This document shows, in pieces, positions 46,902 to 56,009 of a stretch of DNA of 64,000 bases (positions within the stretch are counted from its first letter, which is position 1; each line of letters starts with the position of its first letter). Source of the DNA: Torymus aiolomorphi (lineage: Eukaryota; Arthropoda; Insecta; Hymenoptera; Torymidae); contig CM070876.1 of NCBI GenBank assembly GCA_036365515.1, positions 92,501,800-92,565,799 of the forward strand. The letters are read 5' to 3'. Made by a program: the position numbers and the translations under genes. The notes under the pieces were generated by a model. It was not told where the DNA came from, made no database searches, and worked only from the letters and a program-made list of their open reading frames with translations.

Positions 46902-46958
46902 GGAAACTTTTTAGAGTTAAAATAAAATTTTTCAAATTTATAAATAATACGATTTCTA

Positions 46959-47001
46959 TTTTTACTTTTCCCTTCCTTTTAATTTGTTTAATCAATTCTA
47001 G
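46959..47001 (+). promoter_or_regulatory. Candidate 3' splice site before second MIP ORF
   Basis: A long pyrimidine tract (TTTACTTTTCCCTTCC, then TTTTAATTTG) ends in CAATTCTAG at 47001. It would place the ORF at 47119 on a spliced message. Confidence 0.5.
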
Positions 47002-47118
47002 AAGGAGTCGCACTTGAAGCGCATAAATTTAAAAAAAAAAAAAAAAAAAAAATCTTAAAATTGTTTTGCTTAAAGTAATTAAGTAATACAATTTTACGAT
47101 TTATAATGAGTATTAATT

Positions 47119-47490
47119 ATGATACCTCTTACAGATAACATTTTACTTGAATCTAGGTTTGGAAATAGAATATTTTTCCTTTCGGAACAACTTCAATATT
47201 TAGAAAATCAGTTTGATTTAAATTCTTCTGAAGTACGCAATCAGATTTCTCTTAACACCTATCATCTGGCAAGAGACCAGCAACAAATTAGCAGATTAAC
47301 AGAAAACACTGAAATTATTAAGAGAGAAATTTTTAAAATTAATAAAAATATCACAAATTTAAAATCAAATATTAAAGTCCTTGCTAATAGACAAACCAAA
47401 TTTGAGGAAAGTATTAATGAAAGTTTAGCTGGATTAAACAAAAAGGTAGATTCGTTAACAAAACAATTTGAATTGTTATCATTAAACTAA
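47119..47490 (+). CDS. MIP-family coiled-coil accessory protein 2 (element B)
   Basis: 123 residues: MIPLTDNILLESRFGNRIFF start, extended heptad pattern (about 20-118), end KQFELLSLN. Paralogue of 45940-46320. It lies directly upstream of the capsid ORF and downstream of a strong acceptor-like site. No catalytic motif. Confidence 0.65.
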   Translation: MIPLTDNILLESRFGNRIFFLSEQLQYLENQFDLNSSEVRNQISLNTYHLARDQQQISRLTENTEIIKREIFKINKNITNLKSNIKVLANRQTKFEESINESLAGLNKKVDSLTKQFELLSLN

Positions 47491-47652
47491 GAGAAATATA
47501 ACTAAAAGAATATATTATTAAATAAATAATTAATTATTTAGGGAAAATTATATAGTGACGAATTAAATTATCATTAATCTAAAACGAAATACTAAAAATA
47601 ATAAACAAAGAATAAAATAATAACCGATTACATTTTATGATAACACATTTTT

Positions 47653-48456
47653 ATGAGTGAACGTCGCATAACCCGTTCAGCGTCACAATCCAACGAGGAT
47701 TTAAGACGTGAAATAGAGGAAATTACGCCAATCGCTCCACGCACTCGTAAGCCGAGATCGTTAGATAGGATTCAACACTCTACCCCGGTAGCAAACCCAA
47801 ATTCAGGTAATAGTGCTTCTGATTCGGGGTCAGAAATAACTATTAAGTTTGCACCTAGGGAAATTTTAAGAAGTAGTGATTCAGATTCTGAAATGACGGG
47901 AACCGGAGTTGCCGCTCCCTTGCAGAGTAACCAACTGGTATCGATTAAGGATGCTGTAAAGACAGTTCCCGAGTTTGATGGACATAATATACCCATAAGC
48001 CTTTTCGTAGAGGCTATAGAAGAAGCGAAGGGTATGGTCGCTGCAGAAGCAGAAGGAAATTTAGTAAAATTACTTCGTGCACAATTGAAAGGGGAAGCGC
48101 GACAGGCTATGAGGGGACAAACGTTCGAAGCAATAGAGACATTCTGCAATGCCCTGAAAGATGTTTATGCTCCCGCGAAGACAATTGCACAACTATTAGG
48201 TGAGTTAGGAAACGAGTATCAGCAGGAAAATGAGAGCGTTATTGCCTTTGCAAATCGGATGCGCGATATAGGAGCGCGAATTTTGGACACAAAAAAAATT
48301 GAAGGTGAAGTAAACAATGAATTTAAGAGAAGCGTGGAAGCAAATTTAATTGATTGTTTTAAACGGGGTTTAAAATTTGATATTGAACAGCGCCTGAAAG
48401 ACGCTGATAATGTTAGTGAGTTAATTAAGAACGCAATTAATGCAGACTTAAACTAG
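47653..48456 (+). CDS. gag: Gag capsid ORF of element B
   Basis: 267 residues. The basic, Ser-rich N-terminus (about 1-90) is followed by a retrotransposon capsid-like region from about 100 (VPEFDGHNIPISLFVEAIEE) to the end (LKFDIEQRLKDADNVSELIK). It stops at TAG just before the zinc-knuckle ORF, which lies in the -1 frame. The only window in which a -1 shift avoids stops in both frames is 48441-48453, which contains C-TTA-AAC in the right register (48447-48453). Confidence 0.8.
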   Translation: MSERRITRSASQSNEDLRREIEEITPIAPRTRKPRSLDRIQHSTPVANPNSGNSASDSGSEITIKFAPREILRSSDSDSEMTGTGVAAPLQSNQLVSIKDAVKTVPEFDGHNIPISLFVEAIEEAKGMVAAEAEGNLVKLLRAQLKGEARQAMRGQTFEAIETFCNALKDVYAPAKTIAQLLGELGNEYQQENESVIAFANRMRDIGARILDTKKIEGEVNNEFKRSVEANLIDCFKRGLKFDIEQRLKDADNVSELIKNAINADLN

Positions 48457-48464
48457 CAGCTCAA

Positions 48465-49142
48465 ATGCAATTAAGGAAAAATAAGAAAATTGACTCAAAT
48501 CAAAAACCTAAACCAAATAAAACCTTGTTTATTTGCCAAGTTTGTCGTAAGGAAGGCCACGAAGCGAATAAATGCGATTTGCTTCAAGGTCGTCAAAATA
48601 CTAATAGTAATAATAATAGCAATAATAATGATAACAAGCCGACTTGCCAAATCTGTAATAGGATTGGGCACACGGCTGCTCAATGTAGAACGCTCATTGA
48701 GTGCAAAATTTGTAATAGGAAAAATCACAATAGTGATCAGTGTAGGTTTAAAAATAGTAGAGTTATTTGCCAATACTGTGAGAAAACAGGGCATTCGGCG
48801 GATAAATGTTTTTTATTAAATCCCAAACAGGATCAATTTAATAAACTCGACTCGCAGGTGAAGTGCCAGATATGTCAGGGAATGGGGCACACAGCCACTA
48901 CCTGTCGACAAACTAATAATACAAATAAAAATTGTCACTATTGTAAAACCCCGGGTCATTTGATTAGCGAATGCCGAAAACGCATTCATAATGAAAGTTT
49001 AAGAGCATCGGGAAACGGGCAAGCTCCACCCAACACGAGCGCGACGGGGGAGCAACTGAAGGTGCGCTCGACCAACGTGACGCAGGTAGAAAATCTCTCG
49101 TCCGAGTTGCTACCATGCAACATAGGGTTCCCGACAAATTAA
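48465..49142 (+). CDS. Nucleocapsid-like ORF with six CCHC knuckles (element B)
   Basis: 225 residues. Six C-x2-C-x4-H-x4-C zinc knuckles at about 24-37, 61-74, 80-93, 102-115, 134-147 and 157-170; the third has N in place of the usual Gly before His. Asn-rich spacers. Errantivirus Gag normally lacks knuckles, and LTR elements usually have one to three. ATG lies 9 nt after the capsid stop (re-initiation possible), or entry is by -1 frameshift. The frame overlaps the protease frame. Confidence 0.85.
   Translation: MQLRKNKKIDSNQKPKPNKTLFICQVCRKEGHEANKCDLLQGRQNTNSNNNSNNNDNKPTCQICNRIGHTAAQCRTLIECKICNRKNHNSDQCRFKNSRVICQYCEKTGHSADKCFLLNPKQDQFNKLDSQVKCQICQGMGHTATTCRQTNNTNKNCHYCKTPGHLISECRKRIHNESLRASGNGQAPPNTSATGEQLKVRSTNVTQVENLSSELLPCNIGFPTN
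49010..49070 (+). promoter_or_regulatory. Candidate -1 frameshift signal: GGGAAAC plus pseudoknot
   Basis: GGGAAAC at 49010-49016 is read G-GGA-AAC in the knuckle frame, the required register. After a 6-nt spacer, GCTCC (49023-49027) can pair with GGAGC (49049-49053), and CGAGCGC (49036-49042) with GCGCTCG (49064-49070). The order gives an H-type pseudoknot. A -1 shift here enters the protease frame, which is open from there on. Confidence 0.7.
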
Positions 49143-50143
49143 TTCCGTTTATTTGTTTTAGGAAAAATAATATAGATAAGATAGTTAATTTAATGTTAGA
49201 TACTGGATCAGAGGTTAGTGTAATTAAAATCGGAATGTTAACGGAAATTGATAAAATTGAACGGTATGACGAAATAACGATCAAAGGAATTTGCGAATCA
49301 CCAATTATAATATTGGGAAAAGTCCGAATAACATTATTTGGACATAATTTAGATTTCATTATCGTACCTAATTCTTTCGCTATACCTTTCCATGGCATTT
49401 TAGGTTCCGATTTCTTTTTAATTACGAAGGCAATAATTGATTATAAATCAAATATAATTTCGATAGCTAACCAAACCTATCCTTTTTATCAAAATAACAA
49501 TAAACTGTTTGAACCAAATTTTAATAGAATAACAAATATTAACACTAGTTTCGATTATTATTTACCTTTCGTAGATACTGTTTATTCGGATAAACAATAT
49601 GGAAGGTTCCTCATTGATACTGGTTCCGAAGTTAGTTTAATTAAGCAACATTTAGTGCCATCCGATAGAATTATCAATAGAGCAGAAACTATTTCATTAA
49701 GGGGAGTAGGAATTGGAGAATCTAATACGCTAGGCACTATTAAAATGAAGGTATTTGGAACCACTACATTTGTACATGTTGTACCAAATAGCTTCTGTAT
49801 ACCATGTGAAGGAGTAATAGGTTCATCATTTTTTAGTGAAACCGGGTCTGTTATAGATTTTCAAAATAAAATATTTAAAATAGAAAATAAAAGTACTCCA
49901 TTAAACTTTGAAAATAGCATGAATTTAAATGTTAAAAATTTTGTTAATCATAAACCTTCAGAATCTATTTGTAGTAATGACTCCTTATCGAATAAGGCTT
50001 TATACGATTCAGACGATAGATTCACTCTGTCAAATCAAACTTTAGAAAGTCTAGATAACTTAGATAATTATTACGATAATCACGATATCGCTACTTCATT
50101 TGAATATGGAGAGTTTTTAAATAATGATCATTTAAGCGAGTAA
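49115..50143 (+). CDS. pro: Tandem double retropepsin (element B protease)
   Basis: 342 residues counted from ATG 49115, but the frame is open upstream and probably entered by frameshift near 49016. Two full aspartic-protease domains: LMLDTGSEVSVIK (Asp29) with VPNSFAIPFHGILGSDFF, and FLIDTGSEVSLIK (Asp168) with VPNSFCIPCEGVIGSSFF. Retropepsins act as dimers of one-domain chains. Here one chain carries both halves, as in pepsins. A C-terminal Ser/Asn/Asp-rich tail follows. The frame stops at TAA 50141-50143 and continues open into RT. Confidence 0.85.
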   Translation: MQHRVPDKLIPFICFRKNNIDKIVNLMLDTGSEVSVIKIGMLTEIDKIERYDEITIKGICESPIIILGKVRITLFGHNLDFIIVPNSFAIPFHGILGSDFFLITKAIIDYKSNIISIANQTYPFYQNNNKLFEPNFNRITNINTSFDYYLPFVDTVYSDKQYGRFLIDTGSEVSLIKQHLVPSDRIINRAETISLRGVGIGESNTLGTIKMKVFGTTTFVHVVPNSFCIPCEGVIGSSFFSETGSVIDFQNKIFKIENKSTPLNFENSMNLNVKNFVNHKPSESICSNDSLSNKALYDSDDRFTLSNQTLESLDNLDNYYDNHDIATSFEYGEFLNNDHLSE

Positions 50144-53100
50144 TATAATCACGAGATAAATCAAAAGGAAATTTTCAACGAATTAAATATTGATTCGGAA
50201 AGTTATGGATTAGAAAATTCAATTTGTGAAGTTAATATAAATAAAATTAAAAAAATTTTTAGTTTAAGCGTAAAAGTAAATATTGGAGATTTAATTAATT
50301 TAGATCATTTAGATAATAATACTAAAGTTTTTACACAAGATCTAGTAAAGGGAAATTCTGACTGTTTTTATTTAAAAGACGAAAAATTAGGGGCAACTGA
50401 TTTAGTAATGCATCGCATACAGACAACAGACGATTACCCCGTAAACTCAAAACAATATAAATACCCTCTCTCATTAAAAGAAGAAGTTGACAGGCAGGTT
50501 AAAGAGATGCTTGATGCAGGCATTATTGCACCGTCAAACTCTCCATATAATACACCAGTATGGATAGTACCCAAAAAATCAGATTCATCGGGAAAACCCC
50601 GTTGGCGACTAGTACTCGATTTTAGGAAGCTAAATGAAAAGACTGTGGCTGACGCTTACCCGATCCCCAATATCTCTGAAATTTTTGACCTAGTCGGAGG
50701 TTGTAAATATTATACGGTCCTAGATTTGGCTAGCGGGTTCCACCAAATAAAGATGGACCCCAGGGACGCTCATAAAACCGCTTTTAGTACACCTTATGGC
50801 CACTATGAATTCAAAAGAATGCCTTTTGGTCTTAAAAATGCTCCCGCGACATTTCAACGATTAATGGATAATGTTTTACGCGGATTACAGGGTGATAAGG
50901 GCATATTTGTTTATATCGATGACTTAATAATTTGTAGTAATACTTTAGAAGAACATAAGCACAAATTCAACCTAGTTATGAAACGATTACACGAAGCAAA
51001 TTTAAAATTGCAACTCGAAAAATGTGAATTTTTAAACAACGAAGTTAGCTATTTGGGACACGTATTAAGCGAAAAAGGGCTTAATCCTGACCCAAGAAAA
51101 ATAGAAGCGGTAAAATTATTCCCCCAACCCAAGAATATGAAAAATGTTAGGCAATTTTTAGGGTTAGCAGGATATTATCGCCGTTTTATTAGAAATTTTG
51201 CACAAATTGCAAAACCATTAACGCGATTATTGCAAAAAAACGTAACTTTTGAATGGGATAATAAGGCTAACGAAGCTTTTGAAGCACTTAAAGATGCTTT
51301 ATGCAACCCACCTGTTTTACAATTTCCGGATTTAAGACAACCGTTTAACATTACCACGGATGCATCTGGATATGCAGTAGGCGGTGTATTATCCCAGGGT
51401 GAAATTGGCAAGGATTTACCGATCGCTTACACCTCGCGAGTTTTACGTGGTGCCGAGTTAGCATACGAGGTATATGAGAAAGAAGCTCTCGCGATGATAC
51501 ATAGTGTAAAAATTTTTCGATCCTACATCTATGGCCGAAAAGTCCATATTATCACTGACCATCAACCATTAATTTGGTTTAAGTCAGCTGAACTAAATGT
51601 TAGAGTTCAAAAATGGAGATTTAAATTATCTGAATTTGATTATGACGTGATTTATAAACCCGGAAGATTGAATTTAAATGCGGATGCTTTATCTCGCAAC
51701 CCAGTAGATCAGATTGATTTAAAACAAATTAGCGTTGTTACTCGTAGACAAAAGCAGTTAGAAAATAAAAAATTTCCAGAAACATTACCGGTTGGAAAAT
51801 CTAACATTGAGAAATTACCCAAGGGAAAACCTAACGTTGCTAAATCGAATAAATCACTACCTAAACGAGTTACGAGAGGAAAACGAGTCGATTATGCAGA
51901 GAGCAAATTAAGTAATAGTGATGTAGAAGCAGAAATTGCGTTAAATACACCTGTAAATCTTAATTTAAACTCTAATAATAATAATGACGAAAGTCAAATT
52001 GTTAATAAGTTTCCTTCTTATACTCATAATAAAATTAAAAGTAAACTTAAAAAACCGCAAAAACGTAAGGGTAGGAATAATATAGATGACGAAAGGTCAA
52101 ATATAGATTCTGGTACTCCAGAATTCTCAGACATTGAAGTTGAAGAGTTACAGCCAAATTCTGTCGTAAATTCAGTTTTAGATAGCAATAACGATAACGA
52201 AACAAATAGCATTATAAGTAGTTCAACAAATAAAGCTGATAATATAATTATTAAAAATATTGTAGAAACAAAAGAGTTAATTCAGTATAGGCAAGATAAC
52301 ATCGCATATTTCGTTGATATAAATGGTACCGCGTGCGACGTCGGCGCACAACAACTGATCGAAACAAATAAGATTCCAGAAAAACAAATTTTGCAAGTTG
52401 GTAATATTAGTGAAATAAAACGGAGCAACAATAAATACTTATTTTCATTATGCATTCGTGAAAACTCACCTGAGTCACAACTAACCGTTAAAGAGAAAAT
52501 TTATGAAACTTTAATTAAATTACGAGATTTGTTAATAGAGAAAAATTTGGATGAAATTAGCATTGCCAAAAGTTCTTATATAGAAAATATCGCGTGGAAT
52601 GATATTTTAGAAATTCTTAAAATCATTTTTGACAAAAATAAGATTAAAGTTATTATTTGCAAAGGAACTTTAAAATACGTCCCGGAAAATAAGAGAAATG
52701 AAATCTTTTATGAAATGCACACTTGTCCCATCGGCGGTCATCGTGGCGTTTCTAAAACATTTTATAGAATTCGTCAGGATTATTATTGGGAGAATTTAAA
52801 GCAGGATATCCAAAGACGTATTCAACAATGCATAGAATGTCAATTAAAAAAATTGGTTCGGCTAAAAACTAAACAACCAATGGTGATCACTGATACACCC
52901 GGTACAACTTTTGAAAAGGTTGCTCTTGATATCGTGGGACCATTGCCTGCTACAAAATCCGGTAACGAGTACATCTTGACAATGCAAGACCAATTATCAA
53001 AATTTTGTCTTGCAGTGCCTTTACCAAATGCATTAGCAACCACAATTGCTGACGCATTTATCAAAAAACTAATTTGTGTTTTCGGAGCTCCTAAGATTAT

Positions 53101-53782
53101 TTTAACCGATCAAGGTAGAAATTTTCTTAGCAGCCTAATGAAGAAAATTGCCAAACGTTTTAAGATTAAACAAATTAAAACTACCGCTTTTCACCCACAA
53201 TCGAACGGTTCGCTAGAAAGGTCTCACCATGCGTTAGGTGATTTTTTAAAACAATACGCAGACAGAGATAACGAATGGGATCAGTGGGTTGAAATTGCGA
53301 TGTTAAATTATAATACTTGCGTACAAGAAAGTACGAAACATACACCATTTGAGGTTGTTTTTGGACGTTTAGCTAGACTTCCGTCCAGTGATCCCCTTCG
53401 GGAAGGTGACTTAGTGCCTACATATCAAGGCTATATAAAAGATTTAGTAACTAGGCTGACAGGCATTAGAAAATTAGTATATGATAATTTAGTAAATTCA
53501 AAGTTGAGATCAAAAAGGTATTATGATAAAAATATAAATCAGAAAAATTTTAAGGTAGGAGATTTTGTATTTTTACTAAAAGGACCAAAACCAAAAAAAT
53601 TAGGGGATCATTATACAGGTCCCCATAAAATATTAGAGATTATTAACAAAAATAATATTAAAATTTTAATTGATAAGAAACCGAAAATAGTACATGCTAA
53701 CAGGCTTAGAATTTCTCATATTAATCACGAAATAAAACCCAAGAAAAATAAAAAGAAAAATTTCGATTCAGAGGAAGACTAA
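50144..53782 (+). CDS. pol: Pol of element B: RT, RNase H, integrase
   Basis: Open in one frame from just after the TAA; first ATG 50408 (1124 residues from there). RT: SPYNTPVWIVPKK, LASGFHQIKM, FGLKNAPATFQR, catalytic YIDD (50912-50923), FLGLAGYYRRFI. RNase H: ITTDASGYAVGGVLSQ, ITDHQPLIW. A long Asn/Lys-rich linker (about 440-690). Integrase: H771, H778 and two Cys near 808-811, then D841, D901 and E937 with 35-residue spacing. All catalytic residues are present. The conserved pre-RT segment lies before ATG 50408, so translation likely enters from upstream. Confidence 0.92.
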   Translation, partial: YNHEINQKEIFNELNIDSESYGLENSICEVNINKIKKIFSLSVKVNIGDLINLDHLDNNTKVFTQDLVKGNSDCFYLKDEKLGATDLVMHRIQTTDDYPVNSKQYKYPLSLKEEVDRQVKEMLDAGIIAPSNSPYNTPVWIVPKKSDSSGKPRWRLVLDFRKLNEKTVADAYPIPNISEIFDLVGGCKYYTVLDLASGFHQIKMDPRDAHKTAFSTPYGHYEFKRMPFGLKNAPATFQRLMDNVLRGLQGDKGIFVYIDDLIICSNTLEEHKHKFNLVMKRLHEANLKLQLEKCEFLNNEVSYLGHVLSEKGLNPDPRKIEAVKLFPQPKNMKNVRQFLGLAGYYRRFIRNFAQIAKPLTRLLQKNVTFEWDNKANEAFEALKDALCNPPVLQFPDLRQPFNITTDASGYAVGGVLSQGEIGKDLPIAYTSRVLRGAELAYEVYEKEALAMIHSVKIFRSYIYGRKVHIITDHQPLIWFKSAELNVRVQKWRFKLSEFDYDVIYKPGRLNLNADALSRNPVDQIDLKQISVVTRRQKQLENKKFPETLPVGKSNIEKLPKGKPNVAKSNKSLPKRVTRGKRVDYAESKLSNSDVEAEIALNTPVNLNLNSNNNNDESQIVNKFPSYTHNKIKSKLKKPQKRKGRNNIDDERSNIDSGTPEFSDIEVEELQPNSVVNSVLDSNNDNETNSIISSSTNKADNIIIKNIVETKELIQYRQDNIAYFVDINGTACDVGAQQLIETNKIPEKQILQVGNISEIKRSNNKYLFSLCIRENSPESQLTVKEKIYETLIKLRDLLIEKNLDEISIAKSSYIENIAWNDILEILKIIFDKNKIKVIICKGTLKYVPENKRNEIFYEMHTCPIGGHRGVSKTFYRIRQDYYWENLKQDIQRRIQQCIECQLKKLVRLKTKQPMVITDTPGTTFEKVALDIVGPLPATKSGNEYILTMQDQLSKFCLAVPLPNALATTIADAFIKKLICVFGAPKIILTDQGRNFLSSLMKKIAKRFKIKQIKTTAFHPQSNGSLERSHHALGDFLKQYADRDNEWDQWVEIAMLNYNTCVQESTKHTPFEVVFGRLARLPSSDPLREGDLVPTYQGYIKDLVTRLTGIRKLVYDNLVNSKLRSKRYYDKNINQKNFKVGDFVFLLKGPKPKKLGDHYTGPHKILEIINKNNIKILIDKKPKIVHANRLRISHINHEIKPKKNKKKNFDSEED

Positions 53783-53789
53783 CAGATAA

Positions 53790-53813
53790 ATTTGTTTTCT
53801 TGATCTGTTTTAG
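53790..53813 (+). promoter_or_regulatory. Splice acceptor abutting env start codon (element B)
   Basis: TTTGTTTTCTTGATCTGTTT followed by TAG, immediately before ATG 53814. Errantivirus env is expressed from spliced RNA, so a site here fits. Confidence 0.65.
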
Positions 53814-55832
53814 ATGTACCTCATTTTGATTCTCGCGTCAATAATTAAACTTTCTTCATGCCTGATCGGCTACGATTGTGGAGCTCGCACCTTGAACATC
53901 ACGACAATATCTTTGTTAGAAGTAGGACCTTGCGAGATACAAAAAGTCAATATTAAATTTAAGAAACAATACATACAACTCCTCCAGATTAACGAGTTCT
54001 TAGAAACTCCTGCGATTTCTTGTAAGGTGGAAATACAGCGTACTGTGCATTTCTGCGGTTCACTTTCGCATATTTCCGCAGTAAGGCATGGCCAAGCGGA
54101 GTATTTACATCCCATCGATCAAACCACGTGTGAATTAATATATAGAACGGGAACGTACCAATATTCAAATATGCGAATGATTAGCGGAATTAAACCCAAT
54201 GTAACTAGTAATTTTCCAGTAGTTTTCTCCGGGTACATTGATGATATGGGTAATTGTAACGGAGCCGGATATTCTGATCCTTACGGATCATGGGAATCTG
54301 TTATTGTTCAAGGGGTAATTAAAATAACTCTAAGTGAACAAAGGGCTAGAGTCAAATTTAATAGTAATAAAATACACTTAACCTCCGGTACAGTTTGCAC
54401 ATTATCTGAGGGTACTTGCATTGATACTGAGAAAGGATATACGTTTTGGAAATCACTCCCAATAGATTCATGTAAATTTAATCAATATTCAATTTTATAT
54501 GAAGGATTTGCTGACAAAATTATAGATATGGACACTGATCAAATCGTATATTCTTTGACTACTCAAGACATTACTTTTGCATTAGCAACTAAAGGCGAAG
54601 AATCACTATGCGGTTACAAAATTACGATAACAGAACACCCTAAATTGTTTATATTTGAGACGGTACAGGGAAAGTCTTTTGCTAGTAGGGAAAAACTTGC
54701 TATTTCAAATTTAGACATTTTCACTTACATTAACTCCAAATTCGTTTTTGTAGAGAAACACATGAAAATTCAAATAAAAAGATTGTACCAAGATGTAGTC
54801 CTACAGAGATGTAACATCGAAAGACAAACATTGAAAAACGCGTTGGCTATCGCAACACAATCACCAGATCAGTTTGCTTATAATTTGATGAAAGGACCGG
54901 GATACATGGCTGTATTAGCGGGAGAGGTGGTACACATAGTCAAATGTATACCAGTTGAGGTTAAATTAGAACACGGAGACGACTGCTATGCGGAATTACA
55001 AGTCACCAGAAGAAACGTGACACAATTTCTAACTCCAAAGACTCATATCCTCAAAACTCATGGTGTAAGAATTTCATGCAATAGGCTACTCTCTTCTCAA
55101 TATTTTATTGACGATGGATGGTATAGAATTCTACCCAAACCCATCGAAACATTTGCTCCTTCAATATTGAAACCCCTTTCCACTACCACTTGGCGTTATG
55201 TCAGTCCAGCTTCTTTAGCCACGTCCGGCATATACACAGAAAAAGATCTCGATAATCTAAGGGACCATATTATGTTTCCTGTAGAAAAACCAGCACTTCT
55301 CAACGATGTTGCCCGAGAAATGAATGGCCACACAGTGACTGACAATGATAGTACCTTACTAAAACTTTTAAATGAGGATACGTTAGACAAAATCGTCAAG
55401 TCAACCTGGAATAACGCATGGGAGAAATTCATACGCTTTGGTTCAGCCAGTGCTGGAGTATTTTCCATACATTTTATCCTGGTAGGAATTAAAATGATTG
55501 TCGAAATAATCATGAATGGAGTAGCTCTTCATCGCATTTATGGTTGGTCGTACCATCTATGTGGCGCAGTGTGGAGTAGTTTAGCCTATTTATTAATTCA
55601 AATGGGTAAAACTGACAAAAACGACACACCAGATAAGGATAATTCTCATCAATCGCTAGGTATAGCTGATCAGGAACTAAAAGATTTAAGACCTAGTAAA
55701 AATACAGAACTTATACAAAGCCAACCTTCCACAAGTAAATCCGTTTCCGCCGAACCCGTTATCACTGAACGCCAATCAACAAACATCATAATTGAATCCG
55801 ATAAGTCCGGAAAGGGATTATTTTCTTTCTAA
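53814..55832 (+). CDS. env: Envelope glycoprotein of element B, chuvirus-like
   Basis: 672 residues. Signal peptide (MYLILILASIIKLSSCLI), then GYDCGARTLNITTISLLEVG with paired Cys, a GNCNGAGYSDPYGSWESV motif, a G-T-V-C...C...GYTFWKSLP motif and many Cys over the ectodomain. Membrane-associated hydrophobic segments are near 555-575 and 590-606 (LCGAVWSSLAYLLIQMG), followed by a hydrophilic tail of about 65 residues. I recognise the pattern from glycoproteins of chuviruses and related endogenous copies. It has no similarity to the F-type env of element A. Open throughout. Confidence 0.7.
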   Translation: MYLILILASIIKLSSCLIGYDCGARTLNITTISLLEVGPCEIQKVNIKFKKQYIQLLQINEFLETPAISCKVEIQRTVHFCGSLSHISAVRHGQAEYLHPIDQTTCELIYRTGTYQYSNMRMISGIKPNVTSNFPVVFSGYIDDMGNCNGAGYSDPYGSWESVIVQGVIKITLSEQRARVKFNSNKIHLTSGTVCTLSEGTCIDTEKGYTFWKSLPIDSCKFNQYSILYEGFADKIIDMDTDQIVYSLTTQDITFALATKGEESLCGYKITITEHPKLFIFETVQGKSFASREKLAISNLDIFTYINSKFVFVEKHMKIQIKRLYQDVVLQRCNIERQTLKNALAIATQSPDQFAYNLMKGPGYMAVLAGEVVHIVKCIPVEVKLEHGDDCYAELQVTRRNVTQFLTPKTHILKTHGVRISCNRLLSSQYFIDDGWYRILPKPIETFAPSILKPLSTTTWRYVSPASLATSGIYTEKDLDNLRDHIMFPVEKPALLNDVAREMNGHTVTDNDSTLLKLLNEDTLDKIVKSTWNNAWEKFIRFGSASAGVFSIHFILVGIKMIVEIIMNGVALHRIYGWSYHLCGAVWSSLAYLLIQMGKTDKNDTPDKDNSHQSLGIADQELKDLRPSKNTELIQSQPSTSKSVSAEPVITERQSTNIIIESDKSGKGLFSF

Positions 55833-56009
55833 ATTTATCAAAATATTCTTTGAATTTTTCTGACGATTGAGTTGCATTAGACCAAACAGAGACTAAGATA
55901 TTAAATGATTACATTTACCATATTAGAATAATATTTCTTAAACAACCTATTACACTCAGCGCACGATTGTAGTCATTTGCAATAACTAGCAACCGTTTTA
56001 GTAGGGGGG
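55833..56009 (+). other. 3' non-coding part of element B with polypurine tract
   Basis: Short AT-rich segment ending TAGTAGGGGGG directly before the 3' LTR. The G-run is the probable plus-strand primer site. Confidence 0.6.
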
